The notes: a model not told the origin generated them from the sequence alone. Numbered from the stretch's first letter, positions 33,016 to 41,988 are shown. The stretch: DNA of 64,000 bases from Paraburkholderia graminis C4D1M (GCF_000172415.1 NZ_ABLD01000023.1:1-64000), one strand, 5' to 3'. Numbers and translations are program-made.

Positions 33016-35325
33016 ATGACCGAACCCGAAGCAAGCATCGAATTCGAGCCCAAGAAAGTGCTCGCCCAGTTGCCGCATCTGCCAGGCGTCTATCGCTATT
33101 ACGATACGCACGGCGCCGTGCTGTACGTCGGCAAGGCGCGCGACCTGAAAAAGCGCGTGTCGAGCTATTTCACGAAGACGCAACTGTCGCCGCGCATCGC
33201 GATGATGGTGACGCGCATCGCGCGCATTGAGACGACCGTGACGCGCTCCGAGGCCGAGGCGCTGCTGCTCGAAAACAATCTGATCAAGGCGCTCGCGCCG
33301 CGCTACAACATTCTGTTTCGCGACGACAAGTCGTATCCGTATCTGAAGCTGACCGGTCACAAGTTTCCGCGCATGGCGTATTACCGCGGCTCGGTGGATC
33401 GCAAGAACCAGTACTTCGGGCCGTTTCCGAGCGCGTGGGCCGTGCGCGAGAGCATCCAGATCCTGCAGCGCGTGTTCCAGTTGCGCACCTGCGAGGACTC
33501 CGTCTTCAACAACCGCACGCGGCCGTGTCTGCTGCATCAGATCGGCCGCTGCACGGCGCCGTGCGTCGGCAACATCAACGAAGAAGACTATGCACGCGAC
33601 GTCGCCAACGCGTCGCGCTTTCTGCTCGGCCGCCAGGGCGAAGTGATGAAGGAGCTCGAGCAGAAGATGCATGCGTTCGCGAGCGAGCTGAAGTTCGAGC
33701 AGGCCGCGGCGGTGCGCAACCAGATGAGTTCGCTGTCGACGGTGCTGCATCAGCAGGCGATCGAGGTCGGCAGCGACAGCGACGTCGACATTCTCGCCGT
33801 GGTCGCGCTGGGCGGGCGCGTCTGCGTGAATCTCGCGATGGTGCGCGGCGGCCGGCATCTCGGCGACAAGGCGTATTTCCCTGCGCACGTCGAAAGTGCG
33901 TTGACCGCGGACGAGGGCGGGCTGGAAGACGCAGGAGATGAGGGCGCGCTTACTGATGTTGCGTTGGATGCGGGGTCGTCAGTTGAAGAGAGCGCGGGCA
34001 ACGAGGCCGGGTCGCTCGATGCGGACGCGCTCGCGATCGCACAGGAGTTGCCGCCCGAAGAAGACGAGGCGGGCGAAGCCGACGCCGAAGCCGACGCCGA
34101 AGCCGACGCCGAAGCCGACGCCGAAGCCGACGCCGAAGCCGACGCCGAAGCCGACGCCGAAGCCGACGCCGAAGCCGACGCCGAAGCCGAAGCCGAAGCC
34201 GAAGCCGAAGCCGAAGCCGAAGCCGATTCCGCCGCCACCCAGGAGCCCGCGAAACAACCCAAACCCCGCGCCGCAGCCGGCATCGAATCCGAAGTGCTCG
34301 AGGCGTTCATCGCCCAGCATTATCTCGGCAACCGGGTGCCGCCCGTCCTCGTGGTCAGCCACGCGCCGGCCACGCGCGAACTCGTCGACGTATTGATCGA
34401 GCAGGCCGGGCATAAGGTCACCGTGCTGCGTCAGCCGCAAGGCCAACGCCGCGCGTGGCTCGCGATGGCCGAGCAGAACGCGCGGCTCGCGCTCGCGCGG
34501 CTCCTGTCGGAGCAGGGCTCGCAGCAGGCCCGCACGCGCGCGCTCATCGACACGCTCGGCATGGAGTGCGACGACCTCGCGCATGTGCGCATCGAGTGCT
34601 TCGACATCAGCCATACGATGGGCGAGGCGACGCAGGCGTCGTGCGTCGTGTATCACCATCACAAGATGCAGTCGTCGGAATATCGCCGCTACAACATCAC
34701 CGGCATCACGCCCGGCGACGACTACGCGGCGATGCGCCAGGTTCTCACGCGCCGCTACGAGAAGATGGTCGAGCAGGCCGCCGCGAATGCCGTCGACGAA
34801 GCCACCGACTTGCAAAGCGACGCCGCCGACAATCCGCCGTTGACGCAGCAGGCCGGCGAACCGGTCGCGTCGGGCGGAATCTTGCCGAGCATCGTGTTGA
34901 TCGACGGCGGCAAGGGCCAGGTCGAAATCGCGCGGCAAGTGTTCGCGGAACTGGGACTGGACACCGGCATGCTGGTCGGCGTCGCGAAGGGCGAGGGGCG
35001 CAAGGTCGGCCTCGAAACCCTGATTTTCGCCGACGGCCGCGCGCCGCTCGAACTCGGCAAGGAAAGCGCCGCACTGATGCTGGTCGCGCAGATCCGCGAC
35101 GAAGCGCACCGCTTCGCCATCACCGGAATGCGCGCGAAGCGCGGCAAGACGCGCCAGACGTCGCGGCTCGAAGAACTCGAAGGCGTGGGCGCGAAACGGC
35201 GTCAGCGGCTGCTGGCGCGCTTTGGAGGATTACGCGGCGTGGTCGCGGCGAGCGTCGAGGACCTGGCGAGCGTCGAGGGCATTTCGCAGGCGCTCGCCGA
35301 GCAGATCTACCGGCAATTGCACTGA
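33016..35325 (+). CDS. uvrC: Excinuclease ABC subunit C with large acidic repeat insertion
   Basis: Makes the dual incisions in nucleotide excision repair. The 769-residue protein has the GIY-YIG domain (PGVYRYYD...VLYVGKARDLKKR, about 20-95), UVR domain (about 205-240), RNase H-like 5' nuclease (ECFDISHT near 529, VLIDGGKGQ near 629, DEAHRF near 694) and C-terminal helix-hairpin-helix. It is about 160 residues longer than E. coli UvrC. The extra length is an acidic insert around residues 300-415 that includes (DAEA)9(EA)6 at 356-403, and a second smaller insert near residues 590-620 (ATDLQSDAADN). All catalytic motifs are intact. Followed by pgsA, as in E. coli. Confidence 0.96.
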   Translation: MTEPEASIEFEPKKVLAQLPHLPGVYRYYDTHGAVLYVGKARDLKKRVSSYFTKTQLSPRIAMMVTRIARIETTVTRSEAEALLLENNLIKALAPRYNILFRDDKSYPYLKLTGHKFPRMAYYRGSVDRKNQYFGPFPSAWAVRESIQILQRVFQLRTCEDSVFNNRTRPCLLHQIGRCTAPCVGNINEEDYARDVANASRFLLGRQGEVMKELEQKMHAFASELKFEQAAAVRNQMSSLSTVLHQQAIEVGSDSDVDILAVVALGGRVCVNLAMVRGGRHLGDKAYFPAHVESALTADEGGLEDAGDEGALTDVALDAGSSVEESAGNEAGSLDADALAIAQELPPEEDEAGEADAEADAEADAEADAEADAEADAEADAEADAEADAEAEAEAEAEAEAEADSAATQEPAKQPKPRAAAGIESEVLEAFIAQHYLGNRVPPVLVVSHAPATRELVDVLIEQAGHKVTVLRQPQGQRRAWLAMAEQNARLALARLLSEQGSQQARTRALIDTLGMECDDLAHVRIECFDISHTMGEATQASCVVYHHHKMQSSEYRRYNITGITPGDDYAAMRQVLTRRYEKMVEQAAANAVDEATDLQSDAADNPPLTQQAGEPVASGGILPSIVLIDGGKGQVEIARQVFAELGLDTGMLVGVAKGEGRKVGLETLIFADGRAPLELGKESAALMLVAQIRDEAHRFAITGMRAKRGKTRQTSRLEELEGVGAKRRQRLLARFGGLRGVVAASVEDLASVEGISQALAEQIYRQLH
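34081..34224 (+). repeat. In-frame tandem repeat within uvrC
   Basis: Nine perfect copies of the 12-mer GACGCCGAAGCC (34081-34188) followed by six copies of the 6-mer GAAGCC (34189-34224), encoding (DAEA)9(EA)6. Unit lengths are multiples of three, so copy-number change would keep the frame. Confidence 0.97.
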
Positions 35326-35525
35326 TTCGCCGCGCGCGCGGGATGGCGTCGTTCGACTGGAAAGTGGCTACGAAGTGGCTACGTCTTGCGAAACGCGCGC
35401 GGACGCCGCCCGCGAGCCTGGCGCCGATTCCCGGCGCCGACGCCTCGCTTCCGGGCCGCTTTGCTTGTGGCAGGCACGGTGACACGGCACAATTGCAACT
35501 CTCCCGTCAGACGCTGCGCCTGCCC

Positions 35526-36119
35526 ATGCCGTTCAATTTCCCGATTTTCCTGACCTGGCTGCGGATCGTTCTGATTCCGCTCGTCGTCGGCGTGTTTTAT
35601 TTGCCCGACATGATGATGAGCCCCGCGCACCGCAATCTCGCGGCGGCGACCATCTTCGTGCTGGCCGCGCTGACCGACTGGTTCGACGGCTACCTCGCGC
35701 GCAAGTGGAATCAGACGTCGGCGTTTGGCGCGTTTCTCGATCCGGTCGCCGACAAGCTGATGGTGACCGCCGCGTTGCTCGTGCTCGTGCAGCTCGCGCG
35801 AATCGACTCGGCGATTGCGCTCGTGATCGTCGGGCGGGAGATCGCCATTTCGGCGCTGCGCGAATGGATGGCGCAGATCGGCGCGTCGAAGAGCGTCGCC
35901 GTGAATTCGCTCGGCAAGTTCAAGACCGCTTGCCAGATGGTCGCGATTCCGATGCTGCTGTTCAATGGCGTGTTGCCGTTCGGCGGCGGCGTGGCGATCG
36001 ACACGCGCACGTGGGGTCTGTGGCTCATCTATCTCGCGGCTTTCCTGACCATCTGGTCGATGCTCTATTACATGAAGCTCGCGTGGCCGCAAATTCGCGA
36101 GCGGGGCGGGGCCGTCTGA
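35526..36119 (+). CDS. pgsA: Phosphatidylglycerophosphate synthase
   Basis: CDP-diacylglycerol-glycerol-3-phosphate 3-phosphatidyltransferase, first committed step to phosphatidylglycerol and cardiolipin. The CDP-alcohol phosphotransferase motif DG-x2-AR-x8-G-x3-D-x3-D is visible in DGYLARKWNQTSAFGAFLDP and the following VADK. Several hydrophobic segments span the 197-residue inner-membrane protein. ATG 35526 (MPFNFPIFLTWLRIVLIP) fits the family; the frame is open far upstream because it runs as a shadow over uvrC. The uvrC-pgsA-tRNA-Gly-tRNA-Cys order matches E. coli uvrC-pgsA-glyW-cysT. Confidence 0.94.
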   Translation: MPFNFPIFLTWLRIVLIPLVVGVFYLPDMMMSPAHRNLAAATIFVLAALTDWFDGYLARKWNQTSAFGAFLDPVADKLMVTAALLVLVQLARIDSAIALVIVGREIAISALREWMAQIGASKSVAVNSLGKFKTACQMVAIPMLLFNGVLPFGGGVAIDTRTWGLWLIYLAAFLTIWSMLYYMKLAWPQIRERGGAV

Positions 36120-36234
36120 GTGCGTTCGCTCGCTTGCGTGGCGGTCGCGTGTCGGTCGCATGCCGACGACAGACGGAGAGACACGGCCACGTCGTGAGTG
36201 AAATCTGTTCAGTTAAAGAGATTCGCTAAAGGGG

Positions 36235-36263
36235 TTGACACGTTTCAGTCGTTTCTCCATAAT
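36235..36263 (+). promoter_or_regulatory. Strong tRNA operon promoter
   Basis: Consensus TTGACA (36235-36240), 17-bp spacer, CATAAT (36258-36263). Transcription would begin about 70 nt before the first tRNA-Gly. Confidence 0.85.
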
Positions 36264-36338
36264 CTCGTTTCTCCGATGCACGCGGTTTCAAACATCGGGT
36301 GCAGTAGAGCGTAGTACGCAGCAGTAAGCAGTCAATAC

Positions 36339-36414
36339 GCGGGAGTAGCTCAGTTGGTAGAGCGCAACCTTGCCAAGGTTGAGGTCGCGAGTTCGAGCCT
36401 CGTCTCCCGCTCCA
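36339..36414 (+). tRNA. tRNA-Gly (GCC), copy 1
   Basis: 76-nt cloverleaf with encoded CCA: acceptor GCGGGAG/CTCCCGC, D arm with AGCTCAGTTGGTAGAGC, anticodon GCC at 36372-36374 in the stem CAACC/GGTTG, T arm GTTCGAG. Identical to the copy at 36496. Confidence 0.97.
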
Positions 36415-36495
36415 GATTTTTGAAGCAGCGCGTTGTAGGTTTGGCGAATTAAGTTTTGCGAAGTAAGAGTGCAAGGCGTTGCGAAGCAGTGCAAT

Positions 36496-36571
36496 GCGGG
36501 AGTAGCTCAGTTGGTAGAGCGCAACCTTGCCAAGGTTGAGGTCGCGAGTTCGAGCCTCGTCTCCCGCTCCA
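36496..36571 (+). tRNA. tRNA-Gly (GCC), copy 2
   Basis: Exact duplicate of the tRNA at 36339-36414, including CCA; anticodon GCC at 36529-36531. The 81-nt spacer between copies is not duplicated apart from short matches. Confidence 0.97.
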
Positions 36572-36670
36572 TACATCAGGGGAAGCAACGCTTCCCTTTT
36601 TGTTTGGTGGACTTGAAGTTTGTCCACGAGACAAATCAGCGAATCTGCAGCTAGATTCCGATCCGCTTGC

Positions 36671-36744
36671 GGCGCGATAGCAAAGCGGTTATGCAGCGGC
36701 CTGCAAAGCCGTTTAGGCCGGTTCGACTCCGGCTCGCGCCTCCA
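36671..36744 (+). tRNA. tRNA-Cys (GCA)
   Basis: 74-nt cloverleaf with acceptor GGCGCGA/TCGCGCC, anticodon GCA at 36703-36705, T arm GGTTCGACTCC and encoded CCA. Last tRNA of the Gly-Gly-Cys operon; the terminator follows at 36758. Confidence 0.96.
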
Positions 36745-36757
36745 GTAGTTGAAGTGC

Positions 36758-36792
36758 AGAAAAGCCCCGCCATGTCGGGGCTTTTCTTTTTT
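36758..36792 (+). terminator. Terminator of the tRNA operon
   Basis: AGAAAAGCCCCG (36758-36769) and CGGGGCTTTTCT (36776-36787), a perfect 12-bp stem with a six-base loop, followed by T5. Confidence 0.92.
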
Positions 36793-36904
36793 GCGCGTTC
36801 ACAATCTCTTTGCCTTGCGTGTTGATTGCGATGCGCATCGCCGGCTACGCGACACGCGCGCGATCTGGCGCACAATGCGGGTTTCGTCCTCGTCATCAAC
36901 GCGC

Positions 36905-37663
36905 ATGTATCTACACATCCCCGGCACTAACGTGCGCCTGCTTGGCTCCATGCATCTGTTTCCCGCATCGAGCCGCAGAACGCCGCCCTGGATCGAAGAA
37001 GCCTATGACTGGGCCGAAACGCTGGTCTTCGAATCCGATCCGCCGACGATCCTGCCGTTCCTGAAAGCCGATGTCGAAGGCGGCGCACAAGTTCTGCAAT
37101 CGCTCGTTCCCGCCGACGCCTGGACTCGTCTGCAAGCCGCCTGGCCCACGGAAGGTCCGTTGGCGCCGCTCGCGGATCTTCGTCCGTGGGCCACGCTGAT
37201 CGTTGCGCCGACACTTTTCCAGCAGCTTGTCGACGGCGTCGAGCCGCGCATGCTGCGGTGGGCGAATGCGCATGGCAAACCGTATCGGTATCTGGAGACG
37301 GCGAGCGAGGTCGCCGACGCGCTCGAGTCCATTCCGCTCGACACCGTCGCCGCCGCGCTCTCACTGCTGATGTCCGATACCGGCGAGCCGCAGCGCACGC
37401 TCGAGCGCATGCATGCTGCATGGCTCGAAGCCGATCTGCCGGCCGTGGCTCGCATCGCCGATGAATCGCCGATCTTCACGTTGCCCGCAATCCGTCACGC
37501 GATTCTCGATGCGCGCAATCGCCTGTGGGCGCAGCGCGTGCGCGACCTGTTGCCGCAAGCGCAACGAACGCTGGTGGTGGTCGGCGCGCTGCATCTATGC
37601 GGGCCGGGCAACCTTGTCGAATGCCTCGGGCGGGCCGCACAACCTATACTCGACGACGAGTAA
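36905..37663 (+). CDS. TraB/GumN-family protein
   Basis: Member of the TraB/PrgY/GumN family, an Erex-like fold with putative metalloprotease activity. The N-terminal motif reads RLLGSMHLFPA (family GxxH) and the C-terminal one VVVGALHLCGPGNLVECL (family GxxHxxG..GL). No signal peptide is seen in this start (252 aa). ATG 36875 would add MRVSSSSSTR and is possible, but ATG 36905 places the conserved motif close to the N-terminus, as usual. The function in vivo is unknown. It ends in a triple CGACGACGAGT-like direct repeat (around 37648-37684). Confidence 0.8.
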   Translation: MYLHIPGTNVRLLGSMHLFPASSRRTPPWIEEAYDWAETLVFESDPPTILPFLKADVEGGAQVLQSLVPADAWTRLQAAWPTEGPLAPLADLRPWATLIVAPTLFQQLVDGVEPRMLRWANAHGKPYRYLETASEVADALESIPLDTVAAALSLLMSDTGEPQRTLERMHAAWLEADLPAVARIADESPIFTLPAIRHAILDARNRLWAQRVRDLLPQAQRTLVVVGALHLCGPGNLVECLGRAAQPILDDE

Positions 37664-37785
37664 CGACGACGAGTCACGACGACGCTTCCGGGAACTTGTC
37701 CAGATGCGCAAAATCGCACGATTGACACAGCCCGGATTGCCCACATTGCCACTGCCTTGCGCAAGATGGTCTCAGGGGACACGCC

Positions 37786-38766
37786 ATGCACACACCACCG
37801 ATTCCCAGCAACGAAAGCACGCGGCTCGACACGCTACGTGCACTGCATATTCTCGACACGCCGCCCGAAGAGCGCTTCGACCGCCTCACCCGGCTTGCGA
37901 AGCGTCTGTTCGGCGTGCCGATCGCGCTCGTCAGTCTCGTGGACGCGAACCGGCAATGGTTCAAGTCATGCGTCGGCCTTACAGCGAGCGAGACTTCGCG
38001 CGACGTCTCTTTCTGCGCGCATGCGATCCTCGACGATGACATCCTGGCCGTGCCTGACACGCTCGCCGACGAGCGCTTCCACGACAATCCGCTCGTGACC
38101 GAGGCGCCGAATATTCGCTTCTATGCCGGCTGTCCGCTGACCGTGCCAAACGGCAGCAGGCTCGGCACGCTATGCCTGATCGACGTGAAGCCGCGCGAGC
38201 TCGACGACGAAGAGCGCGAACTGCTGCGCGATCTCGCACGCATGGCCGAGCAGGAGCTCGCGGCCGTGCAGCTTGCCACGCTGGACGACCTGACGCTGCT
38301 GTCTAACCGGCGTGGTTTTTCCGCGCTCGCGCAGCATGCGCTGAATGTCTGCAAGCGGCTCGATAGGCCCGCGTCGCTGCTGTTCTTCGATCTCAACGAT
38401 TTCAAGCAGATCAACGACACGTTCGGTCACGCGGAAGGCGATCACGCGCTGAAGACTTTTGCCGACGTGCTGCGCGGCACGCTGCGCGAGAGCGACGTGA
38501 TCGGGCGGCTGGGCGGCGACGAGTTCGTCGTCCTGCTCAGCGACACGGACGCCGCCGCCACCCAGGAAGTGACCGAGCGGCTCACGCATTCACTCGACGA
38601 GCGCAATGCGCAGGCGCAGCGCGGTTACAGCATTCGCTTCAGCGTGGGCCAGATCGAGTACGACGCGGCGCGGCACGGTTCCATCGCCGAATTGCTGTCC
38701 GCTGCCGATGCCGCGATGTACAGCCACAAACAGGCGTCGAAGGCGCGGGCCGCGCGCGAGGCGTGA
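37786..38766 (+). CDS. GAF-GGDEF diguanylate cyclase
   Basis: Makes cyclic di-GMP in response to a ligand or redox signal sensed by the N-terminal GAF domain (about residues 25-160: RFDRLTRLAKRLFGVPIALVSLVD). The GGDEF signature is intact (243-247 in GRLGGDEFVVLL), and the product-inhibition I-site RESD (234-237) lies exactly five residues upstream, so it is predicted to be active and feedback-inhibited. It has no membrane segment; cytoplasmic. A conserved SFCAHAIL motif in the GAF domain is typical of a large orphan group. Confidence 0.93.
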   Translation: MHTPPIPSNESTRLDTLRALHILDTPPEERFDRLTRLAKRLFGVPIALVSLVDANRQWFKSCVGLTASETSRDVSFCAHAILDDDILAVPDTLADERFHDNPLVTEAPNIRFYAGCPLTVPNGSRLGTLCLIDVKPRELDDEERELLRDLARMAEQELAAVQLATLDDLTLLSNRRGFSALAQHALNVCKRLDRPASLLFFDLNDFKQINDTFGHAEGDHALKTFADVLRGTLRESDVIGRLGGDEFVVLLSDTDAAATQEVTERLTHSLDERNAQAQRGYSIRFSVGQIEYDAARHGSIAELLSAADAAMYSHKQASKARAAREA

Positions 38767-38904
38767 GTATCTTCGATGGGTTGCGCTTCGTTGCCATTGG
38801 TTGCACACCGCCGCGCGCGGCATAATTGCGCGGTCGCCGCTCTAATGCGCGGTCATCACGCCGCACCCTCAAACGGCGCACCTTTTTCTTTTAGCAAAGC
38901 TCTC

Positions 38905-39429
38905 ATGACTGAACCGCAGCACACTGCCGCCGCCCGCGTCGCGGCACTCGACTGGCGCTGGAAAGCGTTCGACGAACTGACGAGCGCGGAGGTCTACGCG
39001 ATGCTCGCCGCGCGTAGCGCTGTCTTCGTGATCGAGCAGAACTGCCTGTATGGCGATATCGACGGACTCGATCTCGACGCGTGGCACCTGCTCGCGTTCG
39101 GTACGGCTGCGGATGCGTCCGCGCAAGCGCTCACGGGTGCCGCGCGTCCGCCGCTCGCCGGCTATCTGCGTGTGCTTCTGCCCGATGCCGACGACGCCGA
39201 TATTCGCATCGGCCGTGTGCTGACGACCGCGGCATTTCGCGGCATCGGTCTGGGCAACGCGATGCTGGATCGCGCGATCGCGCATATTCGCAAGCAGTGG
39301 CCCGGCACGCCGATTCGCCTGCATGCGCAGGCCCATCTGCAAGGTTTCTATGGCGCGTTTGGTTTCGAGCCGGTGTCCGAGATTCACGAGGAAGACGGCA
39401 TTCCGCACGTGTGGATGCGCTCGGCGTGA
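38905..39429 (+). CDS. ElaA-type GNAT acetyltransferase
   Basis: GNAT-family N-acyltransferase of 174 aa like E. coli ElaA. Seen: FVIEQNCLYGDIDGLDLDAWHL (ElaA N-terminal signature, YxDxDGxD), the acetyl-CoA loop RVLTTAAFRGIGLGNAMLDRAI, and AQAHLQGFYGAFGFEPVSE near the end. ATG 38905 sits at the conserved start; the frame is open to 38776 without similarity. The substrate is unknown. It converges with the ctaG-type gene with only 54 bp between stops. Confidence 0.9.
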   Translation: MTEPQHTAAARVAALDWRWKAFDELTSAEVYAMLAARSAVFVIEQNCLYGDIDGLDLDAWHLLAFGTAADASAQALTGAARPPLAGYLRVLLPDADDADIRIGRVLTTAAFRGIGLGNAMLDRAIAHIRKQWPGTPIRLHAQAHLQGFYGAFGFEPVSEIHEEDGIPHVWMRSA

Positions 39430-39483
39430 TGGGTATTCGGCTGCGATCAGCAAAGCGGACCACGGCAGCGCATTCGCCCCGCC

Positions 39484-40395
39484 TCAACGCTGCCCCGCGT
39501 CGCTCGTCGAAGCCGCCTTCGCGGCGAGTGTGCCGCCCGTCGGCCTGCTCGCATTGGCCACCACCACCGCACGCCGTTCCCCGCGGACGCGTCCGCGAGC
39601 CGACAGACGCATCCAGTGGCGCAACGCCAGCAGCGCACCTATCACGCTCATCATCGAACCGGGGATCCACAGCAGCAGCCCGCCGATCTGTTGATCGCGC
39701 ATCGGACTAAGCCAGGTGAACGCGCGGCCGCAGATCGAATAGATCGGATACAGCTCGCGCGGCGTGAAGAAGATGAACGCGCCGAGGACGATCTGCGGCG
39801 GAATCGCGGCGATCACCACCAGCACGCGCTTGCCGGGCGACAAACGCGCGGGCGGCGCCGGACGCGGATCGAGCACGAGCCACCAGAACAGCAGGCCGTC
39901 GATCACCATGCTCCAGTTCATCACGCGATAAAGCCGCCAGTCGAGCATCGCGACAAAATGAATCGGCGACATCAGCCAGAAGTAGATCAGCCCGACGAAC
40001 AACGTCACCGCGACGACCGGATGCATCACCACGTCGATCAGCTTGCGCACGAACGGCATCGCGAGCGCGGGCCGCACGAAACGCTGGCGCCAGCCGAACG
40101 GAATGCCGGCGCGCAATGCCGCGCCCGGATACGACAGCGCGATAAAGAACGGTCCGAGATGATGCAGCACCAGATGCTGCGCGCGATGCATGAAAAACTC
40201 ATGCTCGAAGAAATAGTCGAGCCGCGTGTGCAACGCGACGTACAACGCCACGAGCCCGAACCAGAAGGAAATGCGCCGCGCCACCGACACCTTCGCCTTG
40301 CGCGCGCCGCGCACGAACAGGACGGCGGGCAGCAGCAGAGCGACGACGACCGTCGGCGAAAATTCCCAGGGATCGAGCCAGTACAGCAGGTCCAT
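39484..40395 (-). CDS. CtaG-type cytochrome c oxidase assembly protein (caa3_CtaG)
   Basis: Polytopic inner-membrane protein of 303 aa with about seven hydrophobic segments; contains HEFFMHRAQHLVLHHLGP and YFWLMSPIHF, His-rich elements of the caa3_CtaG family that help copper insertion into CuB of haem-copper oxidases. Last gene of a sco-pcuAC-ctaG unit transcribed right to left, with 18 bp between the PCuAC stop and its start. Not homologous to the Cox11-type CtaG. The C-terminal 40 residues are a hydrophilic Ala/Arg-rich tail. Confidence 0.88.
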   Translation of the reverse strand: MDLLYWLDPWEFSPTVVVALLLPAVLFVRGARKAKVSVARRISFWFGLVALYVALHTRLDYFFEHEFFMHRAQHLVLHHLGPFFIALSYPGAALRAGIPFGWRQRFVRPALAMPFVRKLIDVVMHPVVAVTLFVGLIYFWLMSPIHFVAMLDWRLYRVMNWSMVIDGLLFWWLVLDPRPAPPARLSPGKRVLVVIAAIPPQIVLGAFIFFTPRELYPIYSICGRAFTWLSPMRDQQIGGLLLWIPGSMMSVIGALLALRHWMRLSARGRVRGERRAVVVANASRPTGGTLAAKAASTSDAGQR

Positions 40396-40413
40396 TGCCG
40401 CGAATCGCTCCGC

Positions 40414-40902
40414 TTACTTCGTTTGCGCGGGCGACTTGACCGCGAAGGGCGTGTCGAGCGTCGCGCCGTCGGAGAACTTCAGCTTCAGGTGCACGGTGTC
40501 GCCCGGCGCGATCTTGTGCTTCGCGTCTTCGAGCATCACGTGATAGCCGCCCGGCGCGATCGCGACCTGTCCGTGCGCGGGCACCGTGAGCTTGTCGACC
40601 ATCACCATCTTCTGCGACGAACCGTTCGAGACCGTTTGATGCAGCATCGCGTCGCCGTAATCGCTGCTCGAAATATCGACGAGATCGAGCGGCTTGTCGC
40701 CCGCATTGACGAGCGTCACGTAGCCGGCCGCCGGCAGATTGTTCGGCAGCCAGCGCACCCATGCGTCTTTGGCGGTGATCGCTTGCGCGCCGGCGGCGTG
40801 GGCGGCGCTCGCGAAGGCGAGCGAAAGGGCGAGGGCGCCGGCAACAGCGGACAGCGTTCTGGTTTTACGGATGATGTGCGTGACGTGGTTGATCTTTGTC
40901 AT
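40414..40902 (-). CDS. PCu(A)C periplasmic copper chaperone
   Basis: Periplasmic chaperone delivering Cu(I) to the CuA site of cytochrome oxidase, 162 aa. A Sec signal peptide is present (cleavage near residue 36, AHA before AGAQ). The family motif H-x10-M-x21-H-x-M is exact: His88, Met99, His121, Met123. Lies 9 bp downstream of the Sco gene and 18 bp before the ctaG-type gene, so the three form one copper-delivery operon. Confidence 0.95.
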   Translation of the reverse strand: MTKINHVTHIIRKTRTLSAVAGALALSLAFASAAHAAGAQAITAKDAWVRWLPNNLPAAGYVTLVNAGDKPLDLVDISSSDYGDAMLHQTVSNGSSQKMVMVDKLTVPAHGQVAIAPGGYHVMLEDAKHKIAPGDTVHLKLKFSDGATLDTPFAVKSPAQTK

Positions 40903-40911
40903 GGCTGAAGG

Positions 40912-41502
40912 TCAGGAGCGTTGATCGACGATGCGTCGCAAGTCTTGGGCGATCGCATCGGGCGTGTCGTTATCGGTCGCGAGCAGGCGCGCGCGGCCTT
41001 CTGCGTCGAATACATAGACGGCGGAACTGTGCGTGACTTCGTAGCTGCCGTTCGGGTCGCGCTTTTCCATCTGATAAGCAACGCGGTAGCGCTTCGCGAG
41101 CGACTCGATCTGCCGGTCGGTGCCGGTCAGCCCCTCGGCATGCTTCGAGTCGAATGCGCCGACATAGTCGTGCAGGGCTTGCGGCGTGTCGCGCGCCGGA
41201 TCGACGGTGACGAACAGGATGCGCACCTTCTGTGCGTCGGGTCCGAGCTTGTCGAGCACCTGCATCAGCCGTCCCATCGTTTCGGGGCAGACGTCCGGGC
41301 AATGCGTGTAGCCGAAATAGACGAGCGATGTGCGGCCTTTGAACGACGCGCCCGTGACGGGCCGGCCGTCGTCGCCCGTCAGCGAGAAATCGAGGTCCGG
41401 CAGATGGCCGCTGACGTTCGTCAAATGCCACGGCTCCGCGCGATTGGTGCAGCCGGCCAGCGCGATCATGGTGACGAGCGCGCAGGCTTTGGCCGTCGAC
41501 AT
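40912..41502 (-). CDS. Sco1/SenC copper metallochaperone lipoprotein
   Basis: Thioredoxin-fold protein for CuA assembly in cytochrome c oxidase. Start ATG 41502 gives a lipoprotein signal (ALVTMIALAGC, lipid-bearing Cys18). Copper-binding CPDVC (Cys68, Cys72) and distal His158 (YEVTHSSAVYVFD) are intact. Length 196 aa is typical. The frame stays open far upstream (to 42933) as a shadow of otsB; those codons are not Sco-like. First gene of the sco-pcuAC-ctaG operon. Confidence 0.94.
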   Translation of the reverse strand: MSTAKACALVTMIALAGCTNRAEPWHLTNVSGHLPDLDFSLTGDDGRPVTGASFKGRTSLVYFGYTHCPDVCPETMGRLMQVLDKLGPDAQKVRILFVTVDPARDTPQALHDYVGAFDSKHAEGLTGTDRQIESLAKRYRVAYQMEKRDPNGSYEVTHSSAVYVFDAEGRARLLATDNDTPDAIAQDLRRIVDQRS

Positions 41503-41988
41503 CGATGCGTGCGCGAGTCCGGCGCGACGCGATGACGCGTGAGCAGGTTGCAGCCGTCGCAGTGAGATGATCGGGAACAAAGCAGGTATCAATGACTCGA
41601 TTGTAGAGCGGCGCATTGCCGCCGCGCGCCCCGCGCTAGCTCGCACCCGGGCGTGCGTGCGTTGAGGCGGACGGTTCGCGATCATGGACAAAAATCGTCG
41701 TAACGCCAAAGTCTCGTGTGGCTGCGACTGTATCGCAAAATGACGGAAGGCGTCGCTCGCAGCCCACGGGCGCACGGCTTGCGAGGCAATTTGACGCACA
41801 TGGCTGAAAGCGCGCTGAAGCCGGATCGTTTCCGTTTTGAATGCAATTCGACTGGGCGCGGCATGATCGCGCCGCCGCACCTTGCGTTCGCGCTTGCCGC
41901 GCGGCCTGGTTTCTCGAAAAATTGATGGATGCGCGGTAAGATGCGCACACTTTTCCGGCTGCACAAGGCCGAAAGGCAAATTAACCCG
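41503..41988. other. Divergent intergenic region sco / otsB (486 bp)
   Basis: Upstream regions of the minus-strand sco operon and the plus-strand otsBA pair. A TAAGAT at 41937 resembles a -10 but has no matching -35. Short frames in it have no recognisable content. No terminator. Confidence 0.4.

Noticed and set aside
34081..34224. Possible CRISPR array or noncoding satellite
   Set aside because: Units of 12 and 6 bp without spacers, perfectly in frame in uvrC; not a CRISPR.
33979..35109. Minus-strand frame with FGVGFGVG glycine repeats opposite uvrC
   Set aside because: The apparent glycine-rich repeat protein is only the reverse complement of the DAEA repeat in uvrC.
36339..36744. tRNA genes as integration sites of a genomic island
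   Set aside because: No integrase, no partial tRNA duplicate beyond the two complete copies, and flanking genes are conserved housekeeping genes.
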